A stretch of DNA of 64,000 bases, taken from NCBI GenBank assembly GCA_965644315.1, contig CBFFRQ010000066.1, forward strand, positions 434,001 through 498,000, given 5' to 3'. The DNA is from Caecitellus pseudoparvulus. Taxonomy: Eukaryota; Bigyra: Bicosoecida. Shown piece after piece: positions 11,206-22,600 of the stretch. Below the pieces are notes generated by a model. The model saw nothing but the letters and a program-made list of their open reading frames with translations, made no database searches and was not told the DNA's origin. Made by a program: the position numbers and the translations under genes. Positions within the stretch are counted from its first letter, which is position 1, and each line of letters opens with the position of its first letter.

Positions 11206-12229
11206 TCACATGTACCCCACGCCAAAGGCTGCTCGCAAGTGCTCCAGCAGCGGCAGCGACACGACGAAATGTGGCCCCAAGCGGAGGTACGACGCTGTCC
11301 AGCCCCGAAACAAACCCAATGGCCCTTCTGCCCGCACTGTTTGCACAATGCAGTCCAGCGTCCCCGCGTAGCGCCCGCTGCCGCCACTGCTGCGGTCAGC
11401 CATGATGCGGCTTTTGACAAGGTCAGCTGGCGCGGCAGCGGTGGTGGCCGCCAGGCCTGCCACCAGCGCAGCGGCGGTGTGCAAGGCGGCCCCCTCCTGC
11501 AGCACATCGTACTGGCGCAGGACGTGCTTGGTGTGGTCATAGGACGCCAGCTGCCCAGCCGTCAGCAACGCAGCACGCCCGGTGGTGGCGGTGACTCCCC
11601 TGTACAGCCCCCGCAGCCCGCCCTCTGCGTACACCGTGCGGAAGGCGCCCAGGACGGTGGGGAACTTGGGCACCTCCCCCGCGTGCAGGCCGGTCGTGAG
11701 GCGCCCCGTGCTGGCGCACACCCGCCCTGCTTCGGCCTGCTGTGCGATCTTCACTAAGTCTGTTGGCGTGGCAAGGGCCGACCCCAGCGCCCCCGTGCAC
11801 ATGCCTGCGGCAATCTTGGCACTGAGGCCGACATCACCCTGCCGTCCAGGCGCGAAGATGCTCTTCATTGTGGGGTACAGGCCCATGCGCAGGCTGGAGT
11901 ACACCAGCTCCCGCAGGACCGACGCTGCCAGACCGTGCCTCCACAGCGCCAGCACGCCTTCTTCCTGCATGATGCGGCGGGCGCCGTGGAGGAAGCCGCG
12001 GTAGAGAATGGGCCCCCCTCCAGCTGACTGCGTCTGCAGGCGAACCTTCACTACGTCTGACTGTGTGGCCGGGTGGGGGCGGGGCCGGGTGTACGAGCAC
12101 GCCTTGGCTGGCGGCGGGGTGTGCCTGGTGCACTGCACCTGCTGCACGCACGAAGTTGAATGCTGACGAAACCAGGGCGCAGCTGATGCCTCCAGCTGCC
12201 AGCTCGCCCAGCAGACGTGAGGCATCCAT
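11206..12229 (-). CDS. Mitochondrial carrier (SLC25), UCP/dicarboxylate-like
   Basis: Two exons, 12229-12152 and 12060-11206, 310 residues. The 91-nt intron falls after codon 26 in phase 0. Three carrier repeats are visible: SDVVKVRLQTQ near residue 27, TPTDLVKIAQQ near 125 and APADLVKSRIMA near 225. Repeat-closing segments include GVLALWRHGLAASVLRELVYSSLRMGLY, of which SLRMGLY is typical of the UCP/oxoglutarate/dicarboxylate branch, and LFRGWTASYLRLGP. The first signature lacks the usual proline before the acidic residue (NFSD instead of NPxD); the other two are intact. It probably exchanges a small carboxylate across the inner mitochondrial membrane. A diverged relative with the same intron position lies at 13905-14922. 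It converges on CFAP206 with only 30 nt between the ends. Confidence 0.85.
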
Positions 12230-12431
12230 GGGGCTTGCAGACTGTGGCTTCTGCCCCTGTCGTGGCCAGCTCACCGTCACAGAATTCTGTGCTTGTGCGA
12301 AGGGGAAGCCTGGCGTCGAAGCACGCAAGGTCAAGTGCGCAGCGGCAGACTGGAAGGGTGCTTGGCAAGGAGTGCAACAGGTCCCCTTCCGCGGCCCGCA
12401 TTCACGTGTTGTATTGTGAGGCCTGCTGACC

Positions 12432-13788
12432 TCATGCAGCGTAGGGGGCAACGGGGCTGGCGAGGGGCGCAGCAGGTGGAGACGCGGCCCGGCGGTGAGC
12501 TGCAGCGGCCACTGCGACTGCCCCCATTTGCCGAGCCTTGTGCCTCGCATCAAGCAGGCTCTGGGCTCGGCGCAGCTCCGCATGAGCTTGGCGAGCTGTT
12601 AGCTTGCAGGTAGCTGCGTGGGGGGGGGAGTGCGTGAGGCGTGGGCGTTGCGCGCTGTTCGAGGCGGGGAGCTGCAACCGCACCTTTCGCTTTGTGTGTG
12701 TGCTCAGCCTCGCGACGCCTCTGCCGAGCAGCCGCCAAGCGCTCCTCCACTACCACCCCTGCCGCTGCTCGGTCTTGCAGGGACTTGTAGCGGATGTTTT
12801 CAGCAGCTTGCTGGGCCTCGTCCAGGGCGGAGGACACTGCGGGGCAAGGGCCGGACGAGTGAGGAGGGGTGCGTCAACCGGTGCGGCGCGGCGAGTCACA
12901 CTCACGACGGGCAGAATCCCGGCGCACGTGGGACGACCGGCGGCGTGACACCCGGGCCACCCGGCGACTGCCAAGTTCTGCGGCCTTGTCCGCAGCGGCT
13001 GCTCGGTGCGTCTCGGCAGCCGCCTTGGCTTCCTCGTCTCGGGCGAGCGAAGCGAGGAGCCGCTCCCGGCGAGCAGCTTCGTTGGCAGCAGCAGTGCTCG
13101 AGGCCTTCACGACTGCCCTGGTGCCCATTCTGCGGCCCTTTTGACGAATGCACTGCAGCCGCTGGGCCACACGCTGCACTGCAAGGGTCAGCCGTCTCTT
13201 CAGCGCAGACGCCTTGGCCGCCTGGCGAGCTTGCAGCTTGAGTTGAGCACGCTGCACCGCAAGGGACCCTTGCACCCTTGCCCGACTCGCAACAGCACGC
13301 AGGAACTGTCGTCGGCGCTCCAGGGCCTGCTCCTCGCGACTCGTGAGCTCTGCAAACACGCGGGCCGGATGTGGCAACTTGTGCTGGGAGCGGCAACGCG
13401 GGTCAAGCGCTGACGCCACCCACACACCTTGTGCACGTTCATCGCGTGATTGGTCTCCTGAACCAACCACCTTGGCATTGAACTCTGCAGCTTTGGCTCG
13501 CTGAAGGGCCTGTGGGGTGGCAGAGGGGGACTTGCAAGGTCAGAGCAGTGCAGAGCGTTTCTCACCGAATGGATGGACGCACCAACGTCTCCGCGCGCCG
13601 CGCCGCTGCTTGCACCATACGGTCATGCAGGCGCTGAGCAAGTTCTGTCGCATCCTGTTGGGAGTAGTGCTGGCGTGATTCTGCCTCCAGGCGGGCCTGA
13701 GCAGGGCAAGTGGGTGCGCTGTGTTGCAGAAACGCTCCGACGGGCAGATTGACAAGCGCACCTGGACTGGGGAGCTCGCGGCAGCCAT
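12432..13788 (-). CDS. Basic coiled-coil protein, weakly TCP11-N-terminus-like
   Basis: Five short exons, the first 13788-13762 (27 nt), the last ending at TGA 12432, about 375 residues. Introns begin GTGCGC, GTGAGA, GTGAGT and GTGCGG. The product is Arg/Ala/Glu-rich helical throughout: HDRMVQAAARRAETL, EEQALERRRQFLRAV, LQARQAAKASALKRRL, EAARRERLLASLARDEEA and VVVEERLAAARQRRREAE. This spacing of Arg and Ala resembles the basic helical N-terminal region of plant T-complex-11-like proteins, but no catalytic or named domain is present, so this is only a suggestion. It sits between two related mitochondrial carriers on the same strand, 117 nt downstream of one and 202 nt upstream of the other. 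The coding frame is well supported by four in-phase GT-CAG introns. Confidence 0.6.
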
Positions 13789-13904
13789 GGTGGTGGACTG
13801 TGCACTGAGTTGTACGCGTTGATGAGTAAATACATGGGCTGGATTGCTGGTTTTGTGGAATTGGTTTTTTGACGCCCAGGCCAGTTTGTCCTCCGGCCCG
13901 GAAG

Positions 13905-14922
13905 TCACAGCCTGTGCAGTCCCAACGTGGCCCGAGCGATGTCAAGAGCCGGCAGCAATAGCATGGTTTGTGGTCTGCAAGGACAAGGAGGGTACATGCG
14001 GCCGTGTTCGTGAGCCGTGCGCTCAGGCACTACGCACCCCACGCGAGCCAGGGTGGCGCCCCAGTTCACGAACAGCCCAGCCACACCTTCAGCCCGCAAG
14101 ATGTGCCGGAGACACGCGGCAGCTTCGGTGAGACTGCCACCACCCATACCCACACCAAAGTGCCGCAGCGGTGACCCAGCGGATCTCGGCTGCCGCTGTC
14201 CATCGGAGGAGGAAGAGGAGGAGGATGACGTTTCGGCCATGCGCCGTGACACTTCGTGCACTGGAGCGACGGCTGCACTGGCCCCGGCAGCCGACACCAA
14301 TGCCGCTGGAAGTTGTGTTGGCAGCCCCAAAACACCTTCTCCCGGTCTTCTGGAGGCTGCACCGTACAGGCTCAGCTGCGAGGCAGTCAGGAGTCCACGC
14401 CGCAGCGCATGCAAGCCTGGCGCCGGGACCGCCCCGCCACCTGCCGCACCCTGCACGCGCCGCCGCAGGGCCAGCAGCCCCCTCTCCAGGGGCTCCATGA
14501 GCACATGCGCCGACACACCCGCCAACAGCCCCGCAGCAAACTGTGCGCGCACTCTGCGCCTGGGCGGCAGCGCTCGCTTGGGGCTGATGGCAAAGTACAG
14601 CGCGGGGTAGAGGCCGAGGCGCAAGGCGCCCCGCATGGCAGCCTTCCCGGCGGCCTCCAGGAGGGGTGTCTGCAGGGCCAGGGGGGGTAAGGCGCCAGAG
14701 CGCACTGCTGCAACGGTCGCGGTGATGGTGGCTCGGGGCTGGCTGGCAGCGCCTGCAGTGCGAGCTTGCACCATGGACGGCTGAGGGCGAAGCAGGGCGG
14801 GCCACTGCGCGGGGATCACTGCAGTGCATGGAATGACTACTCACCACTCGAATGAGGCATGCCACTGCCGCGCTGCTCACGCCCCCGGCGAGCAGCTCCT
14901 TCCCGAGCACTGCCTTGTCCAT
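13905..14922 (-). CDS. Diverged mitochondrial-carrier paralogue with degenerate signatures
   Basis: Three exons, 14922-14845, 14780-14038 and 13974-13905, 296 residues. The first exon (MDKAVLGKELLAGGV...) matches the carrier at 11206-12229 residue by residue (LLAGGV against LAAGGI), and its intron falls after codon 26 in phase 0, as in that gene. LRLGLYPALYF parallels SLRMGLYP, and ILRAEGVAGLFVNWGATLARVGP parallels the third-repeat ending of the neighbour (short match: WGATLARVGP against WTASYLRLGP). All three PxD/ExxK motifs are altered: PSMVQAR, EPLERGL and APVHEVSR. A serine run lies in the third repeat. Loss of the salt-bridge residues suggests a carrier that no longer cycles, as in MTCH-type proteins, or an adapted one. 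It is intact, so not a pseudogene. Likely origin is tandem duplication. Confidence 0.75.
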
Positions 14923-15116
14923 GCTTCCCGGTGTGTGCGGGTGTCGAGGCAGGCAGCGGAAGGGGTGCCGCGGCACTGTGTGGGACCTTGCAAAAACGAA
15001 ACCTCAGGAACAGTGTATACCAGGGACAAGTCGAGGAGGTGGGCGCGTTTTGTGTTGCGTGGGAGTTTGCATTGAACGGCCGCCGTTTCATTGGCGTTAC
15101 TTTCCTCTCGGCCAGC

Positions 15117-15417
15117 ATGGAGCGCACAGTCGAGGAGGAAATCCTGGACACCATGGCGAAAATCGTGTCCAACTTCGAAAGAGTGCGATGTTAAGCCTTG
15201 TGTTTAGCCCTCGCACGACTCCGTGCACTGCCTTCGTCTCGTCCAAGCGCAGGGGAACTCTGCTGTGTTGGCGCTCAACGCCAAGGTGGCCAAGTTGTGC
15301 GAGGCGCACCAAGGAATCGAGATGCAGCTGGGCAGCATCCACACGCCGTACAAAGCTGCCGTGTTTGAGACCCTCACGGCACGCGGCGTGCAAGGGGCCG
15401 CTTCTGGGGCGCAGTAG
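15117..15417 (+). CDS. Dad4-like DASH/Dam1 kinetochore complex subunit
   Basis: Two exons, 15117-15182 and 15253-15417, 76 residues, intron 70 nt in phase 0 (donor GTGCGA). The protein starts MERTVEEEILDTMAKIVSNF and continues RGNSAVLALNAKVAKL, an amphipathic helix pair, then IEMQLGSIHTPYKAAVFETL. Length, the N-terminal helix, the N-S/E-x-V/I-x-x-L-N core and the final Y-x-x-x-V-x-F-x-L pattern all follow fungal Dad4 (about 72 residues). Dad4 is a subunit of the ten-protein DASH ring that couples kinetochores to microtubule ends. DASH subunits are known outside fungi in scattered protist lineages. Small helical proteins are easily over-matched, so orthology is tentative although the fit over the whole length is good. 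ATG 15117 is the only Met in frame near the exon start. It sits 195 nt from the divergent carrier gene start at 14922 and 13 nt from the DCN1-like gene end. Confidence 0.6.
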
Positions 15418-15430
15418 GCTGCATTGAGGC

Positions 15431-16577
15431 TCACTTGGCAGCCCCTCCGCTGCCGCCTGCTGCCGCTGGCCCGCTGCCGGACACCTTCGCCGTGACGAAC
15501 TCGTCCAGCAGGACGGGCCAGCAGCCATCGTCCTCGTAGGAGGCCAGGGACGCCGTGTTGGGCACCGTCTTCATGAAGGGGATGAGTGTCTTCCACGTGT
15601 CCTTGGACAGGAACTCCTCACCGCTGGCGCCCAGGAAGTCCACGAAGTCGCCCAGCAGCTGCCACCGGGAACCCAGCAGCACAGGCAGCATGGACACTGC
15701 GTGCTCTGTGCGCAGTGCGCGCTTGCCAGGCTGGCGTGGCGGCGGGGCAGGGGGGGGGTGACGCAGGGTGTGCAGAGGTGGTGCGCACGAACGGCGGGCC
15801 TCACCTCCAAGTTCCCGTCGTACGCGTACAAATACACTCGCTTGAAGAAGTCAGGGTCGCTGGCGTACTTCGTCTCAGCCTTGGCCAGCGCACTCTTCAG
15901 CTCCGCCACAGTGTCCGCGCTGTGCTTGGGCAGGAGGGGTGTGCCGGGTGTGCAGCGCTCACGCCGGGCATGCCAGGCGCCGCCCACACGCACCCCAGCT
16001 CCGTCATGCCCTGCACGAAGTTCACGTGCTTGCTCTGCAGTTTGAGGAAGTTCATGAGGCAGAGGAGGATGGTGGTTTGCAGGTCCGTCATCTCCAACCC
16101 CAAGTCCCCTGCCAGGCTCAGGACGCCGCCGATGGAGATGTAGTCGCCATCTTCATCCTTGTACTGTGCAAAGAGGGCCTCCACCTTCGCGGGGTCCACG
16201 CGCCGGCTGTGTGCAGGGGAAGGCAGGTGTGAGCGCCAGCAGCGGTGTCGCGCACGCGGGAGGGTACGCACGTGGAGCCAGAGTCTGGCACCTTCCCCTC
16301 GGAAAACCAGTGCTCCACTGCAACATCGACTTTCCAGTTCGTCCGCTTCAGCTCAGCAACTGCTTGCTTCGTGCTGTGCAGCAGCGCGCGACGTTTCGCT
16401 GGAGTTGCGTGGCCTGCTCAACACGCCAGCACTCACGAGGCGCCTGTGACGCTTTGGAAGTTCTTCACTGCCTTGTCTTGGGCAGCACGGGAAATTCGAC
16501 CCTGCGCAATTCCCAACAGTGTGCACGTGCGTTCAGGGCTGCCTGCAACAGCCTTCCGTCCGTGCACGTACAGACAT
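15431..16577 (-). CDS. DCUN1D: DCN1-like protein (defective in cullin neddylation)
   Basis: Six exons: 16577-16572, 16501-16437, 16373-16272, 16206-15994, 15919-15805 and 15703-15431, 257 residues, the usual DCUN1D length. The N-terminal UBA-like domain reads FQSVTGASTKQAVAELKR...WKVDVAVEHWF. The potentiating neddylation (PONY) domain follows: ALFAQYKDEDGDYISIGGV, LAGDLGLEMTDLQT, FVQGMTELG, LKSALAKAE, FFKRVYLYAY, and SKDTWKTLIPFMKTVP with GCWPVLLDEFV at the end. DCN1 is the scaffold E3 that positions Ubc12~NEDD8 on cullins; the final Asp-rich DxxCWPVLxDEFV patch is the cullin-binding surface. The first coding exon is just ATGTCT. The last acceptor must be GAG rather than CAG to keep frame, the weakest junction in the model. 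Convergent with the Dad4-like gene. Confidence 0.88.
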
Positions 16578-16910
16578 GTCGATGGTGCGCCGCAGGTGCT
16601 GCTGGGAGGTGGGCAGGTACTCTGCGGGGGGACGCCTGGGCGCCTGGGCTGTGCGTGGAGCCTGCGGGGGGGACAGGCTGCGATGATGGAGTTAGGGTGG
16701 GGAAATTTGCCAGCTCGACTGCGCCCTCGGGCCGCAGGCTGACCGCCTGCTCGTACGGCTCCGCCAGCGACGCCCAGCAACGTTCTTTGCGCGCTCCCGC
16801 AAAACTCACGAGCCAGGTTTTCCCTACCAGCGAAGGAAGGTTCTTGCCAGCGTGGTCTCCGTCCTCTCACCCCCTCCGCGTGCTCGCAGCGTCTAGGCAC
16901 TCTGTCCACC

Positions 16911-17474
16911 ATGGTGCGTGTCCCCGCCCGGCAGCGTTTGAGGCACGCCACTGGCAGGTGCAGCAGCAGCCCTCCACCGCACTCGCGCAGGCCTCCGGCA
17001 AGCACACCATCATGCTGATGCAGACGGGGACGAACAACTCCTCCAGGACGTTCCGCGAGTACGACAGCCCGAACCAGGCGCTGACCAGTGCGTGGGGCGT
17101 GCGGCACTGCGGCGCCAAACACCGCACCACGCCGGCCGCCCTCGCCGCCCGTGCGCGCCTCAGGCATCATCAAGATGTACGAGGGGCGCCTCAAGGAGCT
17201 GAACCCAGGCGTGCCTAACATCTCCTATGACATCTCGGACCTCTTTGCGTACATTGACTCCCTGCAGGACCTGGCTGTGCTGGTGTGCGTGTGGCGCGCG
17301 GCTCTGCAGCGCCTCGCACTTCGCACCCACCTCCCCCCACGCCCCAGGTTCGACGCCAAGAGCCTGAAGTACGACCCCTTCCCCAAGGACTGGATCAAGC
17401 AGCAGGTGTACGCCTCTTTGAAGGCGCAGGCGACGTCTGCTGCCGCTGGCGCAGCTGGTGGCCGCCGTCGTTGA
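16911..17474 (+). CDS. ERH: Enhancer of rudimentary homologue
   Basis: Four exons: 16911-16913 (the ATG alone), 16991-17087, 17164-17284 and 17348-17474, 115 residues (human 104). Conserved text runs HTIMLMQTGTNNSSRTFREY, IIKMYEGRLKELNP, ISYDISDLFAYIDSLQDLAVL, DPFPKDWIKQQVY; this is full-length ERH. The extra length is a basic tail (AGGRRR). ERH is a small nuclear dimer that binds mRNA-processing partners, including CIZ1, SNRPD3 and, in other systems, meiotic-mRNA elimination or piRNA factors. The first two introns begin GTGCGTG and the third GTGCGTGTGG; joining restores the family sequence. A start codon followed at once by an intron is unusual and is shared with VPS26 in this window. The gene ends 52 nt before the convergent PDCD2 gene. 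Confidence 0.9.
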
Positions 17475-17526
17475 AATGCATTGCCTCCGCGTTGCACGCG
17501 AGCGGGGCGACACACACGCGTGCCGC

Positions 17527-19123
17527 CTACCCCTCCCTGTCCACGTGGGTGTCGGCAGGCTGCACCCAGGCGGCCTCAAACCTGCCAGCCGGGCACGAGG
17601 CGGTGCAGGTGGCCACCGCGATGGTGGCGAAGTCCAGGCTGTCGGCGCCAGGGGCCAGGCAGGCTGCGTCGTCGTCACGGCTGATGGCATTGAGGAGCTG
17701 CGGCATGACTTGGAATTCAAAGGCACGGGGGGCGGAGCAGGCGGCGCAGGGGGGGGGCCACGCCGCCGTGGCGCCTGGCTGCTTGGCCTCGCCCACCCAC
17801 AGCACGGCGTCTGCGTTCCACCGTGCAAAGCGCACGACTTGGGCAGGTTCGTGGGACACCCGGCTCTTGAAGCGGCGCATGGTGGCGTCGGCAGACAGGA
17901 CAGCCCCTGTGGCTGCCATCAATTCCGCCTGCGTCGTGTGGGTAATGTCAAATTCCTCTTCTGGCGAAGACCCGGGGGCAGACTCAGTCACACCCCCCCC
18001 TGCAGCTGTGACCTTGGCCACCAGTGCAGCATCTCGCGCTGCCTCAGTCGCCCGCCGCTGCTCCAGCGTCGCCTCAGGCTCTGTCCACAGGTCGTGCTCA
18101 GGGTGCACTGCACCACACGCAACGGCAGCCTTCAACGGCACGAACGCGGCAGAGCTCAGAGCCTCCGCCTGGCACTGCCAACCCGACAAAATGCTGTCCA
18201 CTGCCTTGCGTGTGGTGTGATCGCTGGCAGCCTGGCCGGCCTGCAGGCGCACCGTGGCGCCCAGGCGTCCCAGCAACCACTTTGCCAACGCAGCAGCGCA
18301 AGGCGTTGAGCAGGCCGCCACAGGGCAGCGGGCATCTGCCAGCCACGCCAGCACCGCATCCCTGGCATACTTGGCATCCTCTTCACAGCATTCCTTGGGG
18401 AGGGTGGCGGTGGCCGCTGGCAGCAGCACGTGTGTGGCGTCCGATGCAGCGGGTGTGCAGGGTGTGCTGGCGCAGAAACCGCACACGCCGCACCAGCGGG
18501 GAGGCACAGTCGGCGGCGTGTATGCCGAGTGAGGCAGTGGACCACTCGTGGGCTGGGGATTTGCTTGGAAGTGGGCATTGACTCTTGGCAGCTGCTGCCT
18601 CAACACCGTCACGCCGCCTGCCGCAACGCAGCGAGCTGAGGCGCACGTGAACACGTACAGCATGCGGTGAAACGCGCAGCTGTGCTGCACAGTGCCCCCC
18701 TCATCTGCTGGCGCATACAGCTGCAGCAAGAAGCGCAGGCGGTGTCCACACGTTGCGCAGCTGCACTCCTTGGCGCTCGGCACTGCTGCCGGGTCAAGCC
18801 ACACCTGTGCCGGGCGTGAGCTGTGAGGTGTGGAGGTGCAGGGGGCAGGGTGCAGGCGCAGCACGCACAGGACGCCCTCCAACTTTGCCCCCGTCCCACT
18901 CGTGCCAGTCGCCGTTCAGCAGCGGCACCGAGGCGCCGGAGTGCTCTTCCCATGGCAGGCAGAAAGGCGGTGCCTCGCTGGCGTCCAGCGCTGCGACCTT
19001 CTTTGGGGGTGTGGCAGCTTCCAAGAGGCCAAGATCCACCTCGAAGTCATCATCGACCCACTCAGTGCCACCCTCGCCGGCATCGGTAGGCGCAGCCGCC
19101 TCGGATGGCGCGGCAGCGGCCAT
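17527..19123 (-). CDS. PDCD2: PDCD2/Tsr4-like ribosomal-protein chaperone
   Basis: Two exons, 19123-18869 and 18804-17527, 510 residues. The zinc-binding segment CATCGHRLRFLLQLYA is followed by FHRMLYVFTCASARC, with more cysteine pairs (CGVCGFC). The C-terminal PDCD2_C domain reads MRRFKSRVSHEPAQVVRFAR...WPPPCAACSAPRAFEFQVMPQLL (short marker: RAFEFQVMPQLL). The VWLDP after the intron is the usual PAWLDP-like block. PDCD2/Tsr4 proteins bind nascent uS5 (Rps2) and escort it to pre-40S particles. It is longer than PDCD2 (about 345-360) because of extra loops between the two halves. The start is preceded 7 nt upstream by AATTTCCGCA. Divergent from CNOT10 (524 nt apart). Confidence 0.85.
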
Positions 19124-19130
19124 GTTGGTT

Positions 19131-19140
19131 TGCGGAAATT
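19131..19140 (-). promoter_or_regulatory. AATTTCCGCA element upstream of PDCD2 start
   Basis: Minus-strand AATTTCCGCA ends 8 nt before the PDCD2 ATG at 19123. It is one of a dozen ATTTCCGC copies in the window, most of them next to starts. A role as core promoter or start-site element is inferred from position only. Confidence 0.4.
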
Positions 19141-19647
19141 GCAGCGCTCCCAAGCTGCGAGAGCACCGCCCACGCTCGGCGCATAGAATGGCGATGCAGG
19201 CAGCCAGCATGCACGGGAGTGCGACGAAAGGTGATGTTCCGATGTTTTGGCAGCGCTCTGGTTCGGAACGCAACGTGGTCGGCACGCCCTGCCTGCTTTC
19301 CGGTCGAGGGGGGTGCAGCGAAGGAAACCAGGGCCAGCTGCTCAGGTGCGACGGCGCCGCCGCCCCCCCCCCTGCGCCGAGCGTGCTATTGACACAGCCA
19401 CGCGGCGCAGCATATCCACATTCACGCCACCACGCACCGCGGGCGCCCACTTCATACACCCCACACCGCCACACCACCACACTGGGCAGGGCACTCGGCC
19501 ACCTGCACTCACCAAGTGGTGAGCAAGTGCCACACCGCTGGGAGAACTTGCCGCAGGAGCCAGGTACGGCAGGCAGGCGCTGTGCTGGGCCCCCCGCTCG
19601 CTGCGTGTGTCACCGCCACCTGGCGTACTCCCCTGCAGACGCTTCGC

Positions 19648-22600
19648 ATGGCAGCGGCGCAAGCCTTGGAGGCAGCCTCCGCCTTTGGGTGCGTTGGGCG
19701 CCAGCGGCAGTGTGCTGGTGCGCAGGCGCACACGTGCCACCACACCGCGTGCCACACAGAGATGGGGACTACGAGGCTGCCCAGAGCAAGCTGGGGGCGC
19801 TGCGCGGGGACAAGGTACGGACGGCGCTGCGACGTGTGCGGGATTTCAGTTCATGCCACCACCAGCTGGCGCAGCAAGGCATCTGCACACCGCCACGCGC
19901 CCACCCCGCCACGCAGGCGTTCACCTCTGACCACAAACTAGCCATCAACTCTGCCCTGGTCAGGTTTGCCACGGGCGGCTGTGCTGACACGTCGGCGTTG
20001 CTGACGGAGCTGGCTGCTGTGAACCGGCACTTGAAAGCTGCCACTGGTGTGCGTGTGCCGCCCGCTGGCCGCCGGGTGCCCGCCAGCGCCAGGCACCCGC
20101 CGCACACACACCTTCCCTCCCTGTGCAGGCTGATGGCGCGGCGCCAGAAGACACCTCCATGCACCTGCTGCTGTACAACCAGGCAGTGGCGCTGGCGCAG
20201 CAGGAGCAGCACGCCAGTGCCGCCAGTGTGCTGGAGAGTCTCTTCCGCCGCATCGAGCCGTGCGACGAGTGGGTGGCCATGCGGGCAGCCTTCTTGCTGC
20301 TGGACGTGTACGCCCGCACATTCCTGGGCACCCAGGCAGAGGACAACAACCTGGGCCTGGTCACGCAGAAGGCCCGCGCCGTGCTGCAGTACCTGGAGCA
20401 GGCACACGTGTTCACAGACGCGACGGCGACAGCAGCATGCATCGCCGCAGCCATGCCTGCCTCCACACAAGGCGCCGAGGCGGGGCCGCTCAGCTCCTAC
20501 GCCGTCGCGGCAGGTCGCATGGTGGTCGCACACTTCACGGCCACGCTGGCGGTACACCGGGCCCGCCTCGCCCTCTGCACCGACGACGTGGCCGGCTGCA
20601 TGCAGCACCTGAAGGTGGTCTTCGACACGTGTGCCGGCGCGGGTGGGGCGGCGGCGAGCGGGGACACGGGGAGTGCCTTCTCCACCACTCTGCCCCCTGC
20701 CGACGGCACCGATGTGGGGGGTGTGGGGGCCGCCCCCCGCGACCCCACGCAGCCAGGGTGGGTGCAACTGCACTGCACACGGCAACTGGCGCTGAGTCTG
20801 CGGGCAGAGGTGGCGGCGCGGCGCCGGCACTTCACCCGGGCTGTGAAGTTGCTGGGCACTTGCCTGGCCGAGTCCGAGAGCGTGGCGCGCAAGCTGGGCC
20901 CATTGAACGTCGCCGGCGACCGGGGGCTGCAGGTGTGCCAGTACCTAAACAATTTGGGGGCGCTGCAGGGGCGGCAGGGCAATGTGGCGGCGGCGGTGTT
21001 GCTGTTCACCAAGGCCGTCGACGCGTGCCTGGCGCACAACGCAGCACACGGGTTGACTCCCGTCGCCAGCGCAGCCCTGCGCAGCACAGAGGGCGGCGAG
21101 GCAGGTGCGGGGGCTGCGCACGCCGCCGCGCCTGGGGTGGCGCCGCCGAACCCCCCCTCCTCCGCCAAGGCACCCCCCCCCCACACCAACCTGGCCGTGG
21201 GGGGGGGTGTCACCCCCCCTCGCCTGGCCCCCGTCGCAGACGTCCTGGCCAACTTGGGTGTCGCCCTGCTCCTGGCCAGGCAACCAGCCCGTGCCCTGCT
21301 TGCTCTGCAAGGCGCCACATCCGCCCGCCGGCACCAGCCCCGCCTGTGGCTGCGCATGGCTGAGGCGTGCTTGCTGGCACACTCCCTGCGCCTGACCTCG
21401 GGGCCGGGCCACACCCACGCCATGCCTGTCGTGCCCACAGACGGCGGCGGCGCAGAGGTCACCTGCTCTGGGGAGAGCGTGCCGCCGCCCGGCACACCTG
21501 CCGCCTCCGCCTTCCACAGTGCCGGTGCGGGCGGCGGCCGGGCGGAGAATGTCGGGGACGGCGGGGCGGAGCTGTGCTGGGCGGGTGTGGGCCTGGTGAC
21601 GTCCAAGGCGGGAGCGGGGCCGCAGCAGCGCCTGCACTTGGCCAGCGGGCGGCCCGACTCAGCCCCCCCCGCGCCAGGCCTGCCAGGGGTGGGGGACCCC
21701 GCCCCCTCATCCGGCCTCAGCCTGGACACCTCCACGCGCCCCGCCCTCACCCTGGACTTCGCCGTCACCTGCCTGCTCAACTGCGTCGCCCTGCTCCCAC
21801 ACCCCATGCAGCTGGCGTCCAGCATGAGCAGCTCTGTGTCCCGTGCTCTCAAGGCGTTGGGGGAGGGGGCCGGTGCCGCCGGCGCCGCGGCGGCGGAGGA
21901 GGGGGGTGAAGGGGGGGGCTCCACCCCCCCCTCCCCTGCCGCCCGCGCCACCGCCCAAGCCCTCACCATAACCACTCTGCGGTGGGGCCAGTGCCGCATG
22001 CGCCAGGCTGCCCTGTGCAAGCTGGCCTATGCGGCGCTGTCTCGCGGCGACCCCCACCTGGCCGTCGCCGCCTGCCAGCACGTCTGGTCCGCCGCCCACG
22101 TGATGCAGCCAGTGCTGACGGCAGCCCGCTCCGCCCTGCAGCAGGCAACGCAGCAGCCCGCGGCGGAGGGGGGCGGCGTGTCCCCCCTCGTGGACCCCTG
22201 GCGCTTCCTCGCCTACTCCTACATGTGCGAGGCGCTGTGCCTCATGGGGCACGCGGCAGAGGGGCGGCAGTACCTGGGCCGTGTCGCGGCGCCGACGGAG
22301 GGGGGGCAGCAGGGGGGCGGCATCCAGCTGCCCACGGGCCCGCCGGGGACCAGCGACCCCGCGCCGCTGTTCGACCCGGCCGACCGCGTGCCGACGTCGC
22401 TGCCGCAGGAGGTGCCGCGTAATACGGCCGTCAGCTCCATGTTCACCAACGTCGCCATCGCGCACCTCCTGACGGGGGACGGCGACGCCGCCGCCAGTGC
22501 CGCAGGGCAGGCGCTCATGCATTCCCCCACCTCCCTCTTCGCGCGGGGCCTGTCGGCGTACCTGTCCCTGCGACGAGGGGCGCACGGCGAGGCGGCAGCC

